A program made the position numbers and the translations under genes. Source: Frankiales bacterium (GTDB lineage Bacteria > Actinomycetota > Actinomycetes > Mycobacteriales > SCTD01). Taken from it: DNA of 7,833 nucleotides. The stretch spans positions 1-7,833 of the forward strand of contig JAODNB010000021.1 in the NCBI GenBank assembly GCA_025464795.1. Direction: 5' to 3'. Shown in pieces: positions 1-6,230 of this stretch (position 1 is its first letter; each line of letters opens with the position of its first letter). The notes below the pieces were generated by a model. That model saw only the letters and a program-made list of their open reading frames with translations. It was not told where the DNA came from and did not search any database.

Positions 1-1481
1 TCGTCGCCGTCGTCGGTGACGGCGCGCTGACCGGTGGCATGTGCTGGGAGGCCCTCAACAACATCGCCGGCGATCGGCTCCCCGTGGTCATCGTGGTCAA
101 CGACAACGGCCGGTCCTACGCGCCGACGATCGGCGGCCTCGCGGAGCACCTCGCTGCCCTGCGCACCACCCAGGGGTACGAGAAGGCCCTCGAGCGGGTC
201 AAGAGCACCCTGCAGCAGACCCCCGTTGTCGGTCCGCCGGTCTACACCGCGCTGCACGGCTTGAAGCGCGGCATCAAGGACTTCGTCCAGCCGCAGGTGC
301 TCTTCGAGGACCTGGGGCTGAAGTACTACGGACCGATCGACGGGCACGACGAGCAGGCCATGGAGATGGCGCTGACCAAGGCGCGCGACTTCGGCGGCCC
401 GGTCATCGTCCATGCCGTCACGGTGAAGGGCTTCGGCTACCAGCCCGCCATCGACGACGAGAACGACTGCCTGCACAGCGTGGGGGCGAACACCGACCCC
501 CTGACGGGCAAGGCCGTTCCGGGCGCTCAGTCCTGGACGAGCGTGCTCGGGGACGAGATGGTCCGTCTCGGTGAGGAGCGACCCGATCTGGTGGCCATCA
601 CCGCCGCCATGCTCCAGCCCGTGGGACTGCAGAAGTTCTCCGTGGCCTTCCCGGAGCGCACGGTGGACGTCGGCATCGCCGAGCAGCACGCGGTCACGTC
701 GGCCGCGGGGCTCGCGATGGGCGGCATGCACCCGGTGGTGTGCCTCTACGCCACGTTCCTGAACCGCGCCTTCGACCAGGCGCTGATGGACGTCGCCCTT
801 CACGCGCTGCCCGTCACGTTCGTCCTGGACAGAGCGGGCATCACGGGTGAGGACGGGGCTTCCCACAACGGCATGTGGGACCTGTCGATCCTGCAGGTCG
901 TCCCGGGCATCCGGATCGCCGCGCCCCGCGACGGTGCGACCCTTCGCGAGGAGCTGCGAGAGGCGGTGGCCGTCGACGACGGTCCGACCGCCGTGCGCTT
1001 CCCCCGCGGGGCCGTCGGCGACGACGTCCCGGCACTCGAGCGGGTCGGCGGCGTCGACGTCCTGCGCCGCGGCAAGGACGTGCTCCTGGTCGCTGTCGGC
1101 GCGATGGCGCGGATCGCGCTCGACGTGGCCGATCGCGCTGCTGCGCAAGGGATCTCGGTCACCGTCATCGACCCGCGTTGGGTGACGCCCGTCCCTGCTG
1201 CGCTCGTCGACCTGGCTCGCCAGCACCGGCTGGTCGTGACCGTGGAGGACAACGGTCGCGTCGGCGGTGTCGGCTCCCGGGTGTCCCAGGCCCTCCGTGA
1301 CGCGGACGTCGACGTCCCTGCTCGCGACATCGGGATCGCTCCGCGCTTCCTCGAGCACGGCTCCCGCGCTGAGGTGCTCGCCGACGTGGGCCTCACGGCC
1401 CAGGACATCGCGCGCCGCATCGTGGAGTCGGTCTCCCGGCTCGAGGGCTCGTTGGACTCCGAGCCCTCCCGCAAGCCCTAG
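1..1481 (+). CDS. dxs: 1-deoxy-D-xylulose-5-phosphate synthase (Dxs), 5'-truncated by window edge
   Basis: This enzyme condenses pyruvate and glyceraldehyde 3-phosphate to DXP using thiamine diphosphate (TPP). DXP is the first intermediate of the MEP isoprenoid pathway and a precursor of the thiamine thiazole. The frame is open from base 3 and gives 492 residues. About 146 N-terminal residues are missing, judged from the family length of ~620-650. Numbering from the first visible residue: the TPP/Mg site is GDGALTGG at 5-12 with NDN at 33-35. The transketolase catalytic motif GIAEQHA is at 224-230, with E227 as the likely general acid/base. DRAGITGEDGASHNG at 276-290 is the conserved substrate-site block, and RFPRG is at 332-336. 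The C-terminal transketolase domain follows. The gene converges on dusB with a 4-base overlap at the stops (1478-1481). A perfect 9-bp inverted repeat sits in its last codons. Dxs identity is firm; the promoter and start lie outside the window. Confidence 0.97.
   Translation, partial: VAVVGDGALTGGMCWEALNNIAGDRLPVVIVVNDNGRSYAPTIGGLAEHLAALRTTQGYEKALERVKSTLQQTPVVGPPVYTALHGLKRGIKDFVQPQVLFEDLGLKYYGPIDGHDEQAMEMALTKARDFGGPVIVHAVTVKGFGYQPAIDDENDCLHSVGANTDPLTGKAVPGAQSWTSVLGDEMVRLGEERPDLVAITAAMLQPVGLQKFSVAFPERTVDVGIAEQHAVTSAAGLAMGGMHPVVCLYATFLNRAFDQALMDVALHALPVTFVLDRAGITGEDGASHNGMWDLSILQVVPGIRIAAPRDGATLREELREAVAVDDGPTAVRFPRGAVGDDVPALERVGGVDVLRRGKDVLLVAVGAMARIALDVADRAAAQGISVTVIDPRWVTPVPAALVDLARQHRLVVTVEDNGRVGGVGSRVSQALRDADVDVPARDIGIAPRFLEHGSRAEVLADVGLTAQDIARRIVESVSRLEGSLDSEPSRKP
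1443..1468. terminator. Candidate bidirectional hairpin at the dxs/dusB convergence
   Basis: A perfect 9-bp inverted repeat (GAGGGCTCG at 1443-1451, CGAGCCCTC at 1460-1468) has an 8-base loop. It lies inside the last codons of dxs, 10 bases before the dxs stop, and starts about 10 bases past the dusB stop on the other strand. There is no intergenic space for a conventional terminator. Neither side has a run of T, so termination is an inference from position and stem quality. In such GC-rich DNA a stem like this could also be chance. Confidence 0.4.
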
Positions 1482-2608
1482 CCGCAGTAGGCCCGGTCGG
1501 CTCCGGAGGGCGGCGTCGGGTCGTCGCGGGTCTGCATCCAGCCGTCCGGCAGGGACACGTCCTTGGGGCCCTGCAGGTGGCCCCTCGGCTGGTGCTCGGC
1601 CCCGGCCGTGATCTCTCCAAGGGGGTCGAGCTGGTCGAGCAGCGCATCGAGCTCGGCGAGGGACCCAGCCATGGCGAGCTTGCGTCGCATCTCGCCGCCG
1701 GCCGGGTAGCCCGTGAGGTACCAGCCCGTGTGCTTGCGGAAGTCGCGCACGCCGAACCCCTCCTCGCCGATGTGCTCGACGAGCAACCGGGCGTGTGCCC
1801 TCATCACGTCAGCCACTGCCCCCAGCAGAGGCGGGGCCTGCACAGGACGGCCCGCGAACGCGTCGGCCAGATCGCGGAACAGCCAGGGCTTTCCGAGGCA
1901 CCCGCGGCCGACGACCACACCGTCGCATCCGGTCTCCGACATCATGCGGATGGCGTCCTGCGCCGCCCAGATGTCGCCGTTGCCGAGCACGGGCACGGAG
2001 GTCACGTGCTCCTTCAGGCTGGCGATCGCCGACCAGTCGGCGCGGCCCGAGTACAGCTGGAAGACGGTGCGGGCGTGCAGCGCGATCGCGGCCGCACCGG
2101 CGTCGGCCGCCGCAGCGCCGGCCTCGAGGTAGGTTAGGTTGTCGTCGTCGATGCCCTTCCGCATCTTCACCGTGACGGGTACGTCCCCCGCGGCGCGGAC
2201 CGCGGCGCGCACGATGTTGCCGAACAGCACGTGGTGGGCGGGCAGCGCGCCACCGCCGCCCCGGCGGGTGACCTTCGGGGAGGGGCAGCCGCTGTTGAGG
2301 TCGATGTGGTGCACGCCGAGGTCGAGCACCCGCTTGACGGCTTCGCTCACCCAGTAGGGGTCGACCCCGTACAGCTGGATGGAGCGGACCGGCTCGTCGT
2401 GGGCGAAGGCGACCATGTTCGTGGTCCGGTCGTTGCCCTCGCACAGGGCACGGGCGGAGACCATCTCGCTGACGTAGAGGCCGCCGCCGTACGAGCGGCA
2501 CAGCCGTCGGTAGGCGGAGTTGGTGACACCGGCCATCGGCGCGAGGACGACGGGGGAGCCGACCTCGAGGTTGCCGATCCGCAGGCCGGCCAGAGCGGTC
2601 AGAGCCAC
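1478..2608 (-). CDS. dusB: tRNA-dihydrouridine synthase, DusB family
   Basis: This FMN enzyme uses NADPH to reduce specific uridines in tRNA to dihydrouridine. The 376-residue product opens with the TIM-barrel signature VVLAPMAGVTN (20-30). The active-site block is DLNSGCPSPKVTRRGGG (103-119) with catalytic C108. VTVKMRKG (146-152) carries the FMN-binding lysine K148, LHART (177-181) the conserved H178, and GNGDI (209-213) and GRGCLGKPW (235-242) are phosphate-binding loops. The C-terminal stretch ending in LPDGWM is typical of actinobacterial members. The active-site loop reads NSGCPSPK where NFGCPVPK is more usual, a mild variation. The start is GTG at 2608 with GGTGGA upstream and overlaps the maf stop by 10 bases, so the two are probably co-translated. 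The 3' end overlaps dxs on the opposite strand. Family assignment is firm; which tRNA uridine is modified cannot be read from sequence. Confidence 0.95.
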   Translation of the reverse strand: MALTALAGLRIGNLEVGSPVVLAPMAGVTNSAYRRLCRSYGGGLYVSEMVSARALCEGNDRTTNMVAFAHDEPVRSIQLYGVDPYWVSEAVKRVLDLGVHHIDLNSGCPSPKVTRRGGGGALPAHHVLFGNIVRAAVRAAGDVPVTVKMRKGIDDDNLTYLEAGAAAADAGAAAIALHARTVFQLYSGRADWSAIASLKEHVTSVPVLGNGDIWAAQDAIRMMSETGCDGVVVGRGCLGKPWLFRDLADAFAGRPVQAPPLLGAVADVMRAHARLLVEHIGEEGFGVRDFRKHTGWYLTGYPAGGEMRRKLAMAGSLAELDALLDQLDPLGEITAGAEHQPRGHLQGPKDVSLPDGWMQTRDDPTPPSGADRAYCG

Positions 2609-3189
2609 AGGTCCACCAGCGACACGTCGAGCTTCCCGAGCAGGGCCCGAAGCAGCGGCAGGGACAGGCCGATGACGTTGCCCGCGTCGCCGTCGATGCC
2701 GTCGAGGAAGGGAGCGGACCGGCCGTCCAGGGTGAACGCCCCCGCCACCCGCAGCGGCTCGCCCGTTGCCACGTAGGCGTCGATCTCGGCGTCCGATGGG
2801 GTGCCGAAGCGGACGAGCGTGCTCCCCACGTCGGCCGCCGACGCCCCGGTCGCCGTGTCGATGACGCAGTGGCCCGTCAGCAGGGACCCGGAGCGGCCGC
2901 GCATGGCTTGCCAGCGCGCCCTGGCCTCATGCGGTGACGCGGGTTTGCCGAGGGCCTGACCGCTCAGCTCGAGCATCGAGTCGCAGCCGATGACGAGGCT
3001 GTCGGGCTCGTTCGCCGCGACAGCCTGGGCCTTGCGGACGGCGAGCTCGAGCACCTGCTCAGCAGGGGAGCCGGTCACGTCGGACTCGTCGACCCCGCTG
3101 ATCGACACGACGGGGTCCAGGCCGGCGTCGCGCAGCAGCTTCAGCCGTCCGGGGGACGCGGAGGCGAGCACGACGCGGCGGGTGGGCAC
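2599..3189 (-). CDS. maf: Maf-family nucleoside triphosphate pyrophosphatase
   Basis: Maf proteins hydrolyse non-canonical or selected nucleoside triphosphates to the monophosphate and pyrophosphate, and have been linked to cell-division arrest. The 196-residue product has the family motifs in order: LASASPGR (8-15) at the N-terminus, SGVDES (31-36), IGCDSML (67-73), GKP (81-83), MRGRSGSLLTGH (96-107) and the C-terminal EPLRVAGAFTLDG with GIDGDAGNVIGLSLPLL (164-180). The GTG at 3189 is chosen because the LASASPGR motif normally begins within ten residues of the start and this leaves a 19-base gap to the upstream gene. An ATG at 3246 in the same frame would add 19 unrelated residues and overlap that gene. 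The gene is the middle member of the minus-strand operon; its stop overlaps the dusB start. Exact nucleotide preference is not evident. Confidence 0.93.
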   Translation of the reverse strand: MPTRRVVLASASPGRLKLLRDAGLDPVVSISGVDESDVTGSPAEQVLELAVRKAQAVAANEPDSLVIGCDSMLELSGQALGKPASPHEARARWQAMRGRSGSLLTGHCVIDTATGASAADVGSTLVRFGTPSDAEIDAYVATGEPLRVAGAFTLDGRSAPFLDGIDGDAGNVIGLSLPLLRALLGKLDVSLVDLWL

Positions 3190-3208
3190 ACCCCCATTGT
3201 GCCAGCCG

Positions 3209-4054
3209 CTACCGGTAGAGGACGTCCTTGAGCCACGGCTCGTCAACGGCCGGGTCGCGCAGGACGAGCACCTCGGGGCGCCCTCCCTCGGGGGCCAGGG
3301 CGAGCTCCTCGGGCGTGACGAGCAGCGGCCGGGTGAAGCCGCGGTCGTGCTCGGCGGTGGCAGCGGCGGCGGCGGGTCCGAACGCCGGGTCGATCAGGGC
3401 CAGCTTCGTCCAGCCGCGGCGGCGCATCGGGACGACGACCGCACCCATGCTCCCCGACGGACCGGCGATCGCCTCGCGGAGGCTGCGGGCGCCGAGCAGG
3501 GTCACGACGTCGCAGTCACCCATGGGCCGGAGCAGGCCAGCCGGGTCGAGCTTGGTCCGCTCGGCGGCGATCGTGCCCATCCGCTCGAGGTAGTCCTCCG
3601 CCGCCGCCCACTGGACGTCCCCGTCGAGGCCGACGGCGTCCAGCAGGGGCTGCGGCAGCAGGACCACGTGGTCGGGGTCCTCGGGATCGATGTCGACGGC
3701 GCCGAGTCCGAGGTCGAGGGCATCGCCCAGGACGCGCCGGCGTACCCAGTCCAGGCCGGGGTGCAGCACGTGGTCGACCGGAAGGCCGACGGGGCGAAGC
3801 CGCTCGATCAGGTCGGGGAGCTGGACGTCAGCCGCCCAGCGGCGCGCGAGCAGCCAGCGGCTCAGGCGCTCCCGCCCCACCGAGGTCTCGGGGTGGTGAC
3901 CGGCCAGGGCTCGACGGCACTCGCCCCAGGACACCCAGACCGTGGGGGTCCCCGGAAGGGAGACCCCGAGGGCGGCCGGGTCGATGTCGACGTCGTGCAG
4001 CACGGACACCGCAAGGACGCCGCGGCGCAGCTCGACGGGGGTGGGGGCGTTCAC
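3209..4054 (-). CDS. Uncharacterised protein, first gene of the maf-dusB operon
   Basis: I do not recognise a family for this 281-residue product. It is rich in Leu, Ala, Arg, Val and Asp. No signal peptide, membrane helix, coiled coil or low-complexity block is obvious, so a cytosolic soluble protein is likely. Visible landmarks are VWVSWGECRRAL (~39-50), a possible helical segment around RLSRWLLARRWAADVQLPDL, DIDPEDPDHVVLLPQPLLDAVG in the middle, and a MGDCDVVTLLGARSL stretch. The frame has no disruptions and codon use matches its neighbours. Maf follows after 19 bases, so co-transcription with maf and dusB is likely. The start is taken as GTG 4054, but start evidence is unusual: a GGAGGG lies 12 bases upstream, and a TAACGT box lies where it would give a leaderless transcript. 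That the gene is real is well supported; its role is unknown. Confidence 0.85.
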   Translation of the reverse strand: MNAPTPVELRRGVLAVSVLHDVDIDPAALGVSLPGTPTVWVSWGECRRALAGHHPETSVGRERLSRWLLARRWAADVQLPDLIERLRPVGLPVDHVLHPGLDWVRRRVLGDALDLGLGAVDIDPEDPDHVVLLPQPLLDAVGLDGDVQWAAAEDYLERMGTIAAERTKLDPAGLLRPMGDCDVVTLLGARSLREAIAGPSGSMGAVVVPMRRRGWTKLALIDPAFGPAAAAATAEHDRGFTRPLLVTPEELALAPEGGRPEVLVLRDPAVDEPWLKDVLYR

Positions 4055-4060
4055 TTCGCC

Positions 4061-4066
4061 ACGTTA
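4061..4066 (-). promoter_or_regulatory. Possible -10 box (TAACGT) for the 281-residue gene
   Basis: On the minus strand TAACGT fits the actinobacterial TANNNT -10 pattern. Its last base is 7 bases before the GTG start at 4054, which would put the transcript start on or next to the start codon, as in leaderless mRNAs. No good -35 is visible. The GGAGGG at 4072-4067 overlapping this area argues instead for a transcript with a leader, so this is a weak call. Confidence 0.3.
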
Positions 4067-4270
4067 CCCTCCGCCGAGGCCGTTGACGCCTGCCAACCGG
4101 GTGACCTGGCTCCTGGGGCTGACCCTGCGCAGACACCCTCTCGGCTGGTCCTTTCTGCTCAGAACCAGCCGTTGTGCTGCGCCGACACCGAGCGCGGCGG
4201 CACGCTCAGGGGCAAGCGGTTCCGCCGACCCGCGCTCGTGAGGGGGGTGCACGGTTCTCGGCTCCGCCAG

Positions 4271-4307
4271 CGAGAGGCCGCGCCCCCAGTGGGGGTGCGG
4301 CCTCTCG
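4271..4307. terminator. Strong 17-bp hairpin, terminator-like or leader structure
   Basis: The arms are CGAGAGGCCGCGCCCCC (4271-4287) and GGGGGTGCGGCCTCTCG (4291-4307), closing a three-base loop AGT. Only one position is not Watson-Crick, and on the plus-strand RNA it is a G-U wobble. No T-run follows on either strand, but actinobacterial terminators often lack one. On the minus strand it would stop read-through from the lactone oxidase gene (stop at 4550) before the operon at 4054. On the plus strand it would form about 50 bases ahead of the small membrane-protein start. Direction and role are not decided by the sequence. Confidence 0.6.
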
Positions 4308-4355
4308 AGGCTCGTTCGGGGCAATCCGCGCAGCAGCGCCGAGCGAACGGTGGGC

Positions 4356-4553
4356 ATGGACCTCGACACCTCGCTCACCCGGTGGGTCTTCGTGTGGATG
4401 GGCGGGCTGTGGGTCGTCCTGTCGCTCTGCGTCCTGGTCGCCGGGCGGACGACTCAGGCGCTGGTCAGCCTCGGCGTCGCAGGGCTGTACGCCGTCTCGC
4501 TGGTGGCCCTCGAGCGCCGGCCGCAGGCCCTCGCACGGATCCCCAAGGACTAG
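4356..4553 (+). CDS. Small two-helix membrane protein, unknown function
   Basis: The predicted product has 65 residues from ATG 4356; GTG 4350 in the same frame would add two. I recognise no family. Two hydrophobic segments are clear: about residues 11-30 (VFVWMGGLWVVLSLCVLVAG) and 35-52 (ALVSLGVAGLYAVSLVAL), joined by a short RTTQ turn. A polar N-terminus (MDLDTSLTRW) and a basic tail (ERRPQALARIPKD) flank them, consistent with a helical hairpin in the cytoplasmic membrane. The ribosome site is weak: only a GGTGGG nearly abutting the ATG. The gene ends by sharing CTAG with the stop of the convergent lactone oxidase gene. The strong hairpin at 4271-4307 lies in its upstream region. The membrane-protein pattern and tight fit at the stop favour a real gene, but its short length leaves doubt. 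Confidence 0.6.
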   Translation: MDLDTSLTRWVFVWMGGLWVVLSLCVLVAGRTTQALVSLGVAGLYAVSLVALERRPQALARIPKD

Positions 4554-5845
4554 GGAGCTCCGAGGACCTTGTCGAGGTAGTCGTTGCGGAAGCGGCCCTC
4601 AGGGTCCACAGCGCTGCGGAGCGCCCGGAACTCCTCGAAGCGCGGGTAGCGCTCGGCGAGCTCGACCGACGACAGGCCGTGGAGCTTGCCCCAGTGGGGA
4701 CGACCGCCGACGGTGCCCATGAGCGACTCGACGGCGTCGAAGTACCGGTCGAACCTGGTGCCCTTGTAGACGTGGACGGCGATGTACGCCGAGTCGCGTC
4801 CCGAGGCCGTCGAGAGCGGGATGTCGTCCGCGGGGGCGACCCGGCACTCCACCGGGAAGCTGATGACCTCGCCGATCTTCTCGGGGAGCGTCGACAGCTC
4901 GCGGAAGACGGCGGGCAGGTCTGCCCGGGGGACGGCGTACTCCATCTCGCAGAACCGGACCCGTCGCGGCGAGGTGAACACGAGCGGGGCGACGTCGCTG
5001 TACTCGCGCGCCGACAGCGCCCGGGCGGCGATCTTGTTCACCCGCGGGATGATCCTCGGCGCCCGAGCGCACAGCCGGTTCGTCACCTCGAACAGCCCGT
5101 TCGACAGCAGCTCGTCGTCGATCCACGCCCGGCGCCTCGACAGCGGCTCCAGCGAGGTCGTCCGGTTGTTGCGCTTGGTCAGCGCCAGCCGGGTGTGCGG
5201 GAACCAGTAGAACTCGAAGTGCTCGTTGTCGGCGACGAGCTCCTCGAAGCCGTCGAGGACGTCGTCGAGCGGCATCGGGCGCTCGTCCGCGTGCAGCGCG
5301 AACGCCTTCTCGGCCTGGAACGTCACCGCGCTGATGACGCCGAGGGCGCCCAGGCCGACCCGGGCCATCTCGAACAGGTCGGGCCGCTCGTCCCGGGAGC
5401 AGGTCACCACTGATCCGTCGGCGAGGACCAGCTCGAGACCGACCACCTGGGCCGAGATGGCGCCGCTGGCCCGGCCGGTGCCGTGGGTGCCGGTGGAGAT
5501 CGCCCCGGACACGGTCTGGACGTCGATGTCCCCCATGTTGGTGAGTCCGAGGTCGTGCGCGGTGAGCAGGGTGTTCAAGGCGTGGAGCTGCATGCCGGAC
5601 TCCACCGTCACCTGCATGGCGTCCTGGTCGACCGACAGCAGCCGGTCGTGGCGGTCCAGCTGCAGCTGGACGCCGTCGGTCAGCCCGATGCTGGTGAAGG
5701 AGTGGCCGGAGCCGATCGCCTTCACCCGGCGTCCGGCTGACGCTGCGTCCTTGACCGCGGTGGCGATCTCGTCGGTGCTGCGGGGGTGCAGCACCGAGGC
5801 AGGCGACATCGTCTGGTTGCCGGCCCAGTTCTGCCACGTGCTCAT
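4550..5845 (-). CDS. FAD-linked aldonolactone oxidase (D-arabinono-/L-gulono-1,4-lactone oxidase family)
   Basis: Members of this family oxidise aldono-1,4-lactones, as in D-erythroascorbate or ascorbate synthesis, passing electrons to O2 or another acceptor. The product has 431 residues, a normal length. The N-terminal FAD-binding PCMH domain begins WQNWAGNQ (4-11). It includes AIGSGHSFTS (43-52), where H48 is the likely covalent flavin attachment residue, GAISTGTHGTG (114-124) and ARVGLGALGVIS (161-172). The C-terminal substrate domain has EFYWFPHT (211-218), the family motif RPHWGKLH (382-389) and an ending GRFRNDYLDKVLG (417-429). No signal peptide is seen, so it is likely cytosolic. ATG 5845 is supported by AGGGAGG four bases upstream and a TAGGAT box further up. 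It is transcribed away from the Rv2175c-like gene, and its stop overlaps the small membrane gene. The physiological substrate is not deducible; M. tuberculosis Rv1771 is a studied relative. Confidence 0.92.
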   Translation of the reverse strand: MSTWQNWAGNQTMSPASVLHPRSTDEIATAVKDAASAGRRVKAIGSGHSFTSIGLTDGVQLQLDRHDRLLSVDQDAMQVTVESGMQLHALNTLLTAHDLGLTNMGDIDVQTVSGAISTGTHGTGRASGAISAQVVGLELVLADGSVVTCSRDERPDLFEMARVGLGALGVISAVTFQAEKAFALHADERPMPLDDVLDGFEELVADNEHFEFYWFPHTRLALTKRNNRTTSLEPLSRRRAWIDDELLSNGLFEVTNRLCARAPRIIPRVNKIAARALSAREYSDVAPLVFTSPRRVRFCEMEYAVPRADLPAVFRELSTLPEKIGEVISFPVECRVAPADDIPLSTASGRDSAYIAVHVYKGTRFDRYFDAVESLMGTVGGRPHWGKLHGLSSVELAERYPRFEEFRALRSAVDPEGRFRNDYLDKVLGAP

Positions 5846-5849
5846 GCAG

Positions 5850-5856
5850 CCTCCCT
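5850..5856 (-). promoter_or_regulatory. Shine-Dalgarno site fixing the lactone oxidase start
   Basis: AGGGAGG on the minus strand, four bases before ATG 5845, is the best ribosome-binding site in the window and settles the start of the oxidase gene. Confidence 0.85.
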
Positions 5857-5869
5857 CACGACGTGGGCG

Positions 5870-5875
5870 ATCCTA
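5870..5875 (-). promoter_or_regulatory. -10 box (TAGGAT) for the lactone oxidase gene
   Basis: TAGGAT matches the actinobacterial TANNNT -10 pattern. It would give a start near 5863 and an ~18-base leader containing the AGGGAGG site. The sequence about 17 bases further up (GAAGCC) is a poor -35. The 58-base gap between divergent genes must hold this promoter or one very near. Confidence 0.5.
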
Positions 5876-5890
5876 TCGGCGCCTACGGCC

Positions 5891-5896
5891 TAGGCT
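5891..5896 (+). promoter_or_regulatory. -10 box (TAGGCT) for the Rv2175c-like/thiSE/cyclase operon, probably leaderless
   Basis: TAGGCT ends 7 bases before ATG 5904, the spacing expected when transcription starts at or next to the A of the start codon. The only SD-like bases (GGAG) are one base from the ATG, too close to work, which supports leaderless translation. The box is part of an 8-base palindrome GCCTAGGC (5888-5895). No clear -35 is visible. Confidence 0.5.
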
Positions 5897-5903
5897 TCGG
5901 AGC

Positions 5904-6230
5904 ATGCCCGACATGCTGTCCTTCACCGACGCGGCGGCGCGGCTGGGTCTCGGCGTCTCCGGCGTCAAGGCCCTCGTCGCCGATCACAAGCTGCTGGCCC
6001 TCAACACCGAGGACGGGACTGTCATCCCTGAGCGGTGCCTCGACGGCGACGCCCCGGTCAAGCACCTCGGCGGGGTGCTGACACTGCTCCACGACGCGGG
6101 CTACTCGCCGGAGGAGTCCTGGGCCTGGCTCAACACCTCGGACGACGCCCTGCCGGGGACCCCGCTGCAGGCGCTGCACGAGAACCGCGCCACCGAGATC
6201 AAGCGCCGGGCCCAGGCGCTCGCCTTCTGA
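5904..6230 (+). CDS. Rv2175c-family DNA-binding protein
   Basis: This 108-residue protein matches the actinobacterial family named after M. tuberculosis Rv2175c, a winged-helix DNA-binding protein phosphorylated by the Ser/Thr kinase PknL. The N-terminal part (about 4-32: MLSFTDAAARLGLGVSGVKALVADHKL) reads as a helix-turn-helix. The conserved C-terminal block is PVKHLGGVLTLLHDAGYS (51-68), WLNTSDDALPGTPLQAL (75-91) and the ending RRAQALAF (101-108). ATG 5904 is preferred over ATG 5913 because a TAGGCT box stands 7 bases upstream. The frame stays open far upstream, but that part is antisense to the lactone oxidase gene. It is the promoter-proximal gene of a five-gene operon; its TGA overlaps the thiS ATG by one base. 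A role in regulating this operon is only a guess. No kinase gene is seen in the window. Confidence 0.9.
   Translation: MPDMLSFTDAAARLGLGVSGVKALVADHKLLALNTEDGTVIPERCLDGDAPVKHLGGVLTLLHDAGYSPEESWAWLNTSDDALPGTPLQALHENRATEIKRRAQALAF

Larger units (their letters stand above)
4055..4355. other. Gene-free ~300-base region between divergent genes
   Basis: This stretch separates the minus-strand operon start at 4054 from the plus-strand small ORF at 4356. I find no tRNA, no recognisable riboswitch and no convincing coding frame. It contains an imperfect inverted repeat (GGCTGGT 4143-4149 with ACCAGCC 4164-4170) and a much stronger 17-bp hairpin (4271-4307). TTGGCA on the minus strand (4096-4091) resembles a -35 box but has no -10 at the right distance. 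It should contain promoters in both directions, none of which I can place firmly. Confidence 0.6.

Noticed and set aside
800..1474. 224-codon minus-strand frame inside dxs
   Set aside because: Antisense shadow of dxs, Ser/Arg/Thr-rich composition typical of such shadows.
1577..2137. 186-codon plus-strand frame
   Set aside because: It is antisense to dusB, whose catalytic motifs are unmistakable; the product shows no family features.
4143..4170. 7-bp inverted repeat (GGCTGGT/ACCAGCC) considered as riboswitch or terminator
   Set aside because: Short stem with a 14-base loop, no T-run and no match to a riboswitch core I know; kept only as a note in the gene-free region.
4055..4355. Search for a tRNA or small stable RNA gene
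   Set aside because: No cloverleaf, TTCGA-type T-loop with matching stems, or CCA end could be assembled on either strand.
4064..4378. 104-codon minus-strand frame across the gene-free region
   Set aside because: It crosses the 17-bp hairpin, overlaps the small membrane gene, has irregular Arg/Pro-rich composition and no SD. It is the only frame that would fill the gap, but I cannot support it.
2990..5413. An 807-codon open frame on the plus strand
   Set aside because: It runs antisense through maf, the 281-residue gene and most of the lactone oxidase gene, all with clear family motifs or operon fit. Long antisense frames are expected in GC-rich DNA. Its translation is low-complexity Arg/Gly/Asp/Val-rich with no motif.
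5226..5903. Long upstream extension of the Rv2175c-like frame
   Set aside because: The frame is open from 5226, but that part is antisense to the lactone oxidase gene and is Ser-rich nonsense. The family N-terminus and the -10 box place the start at 5904.
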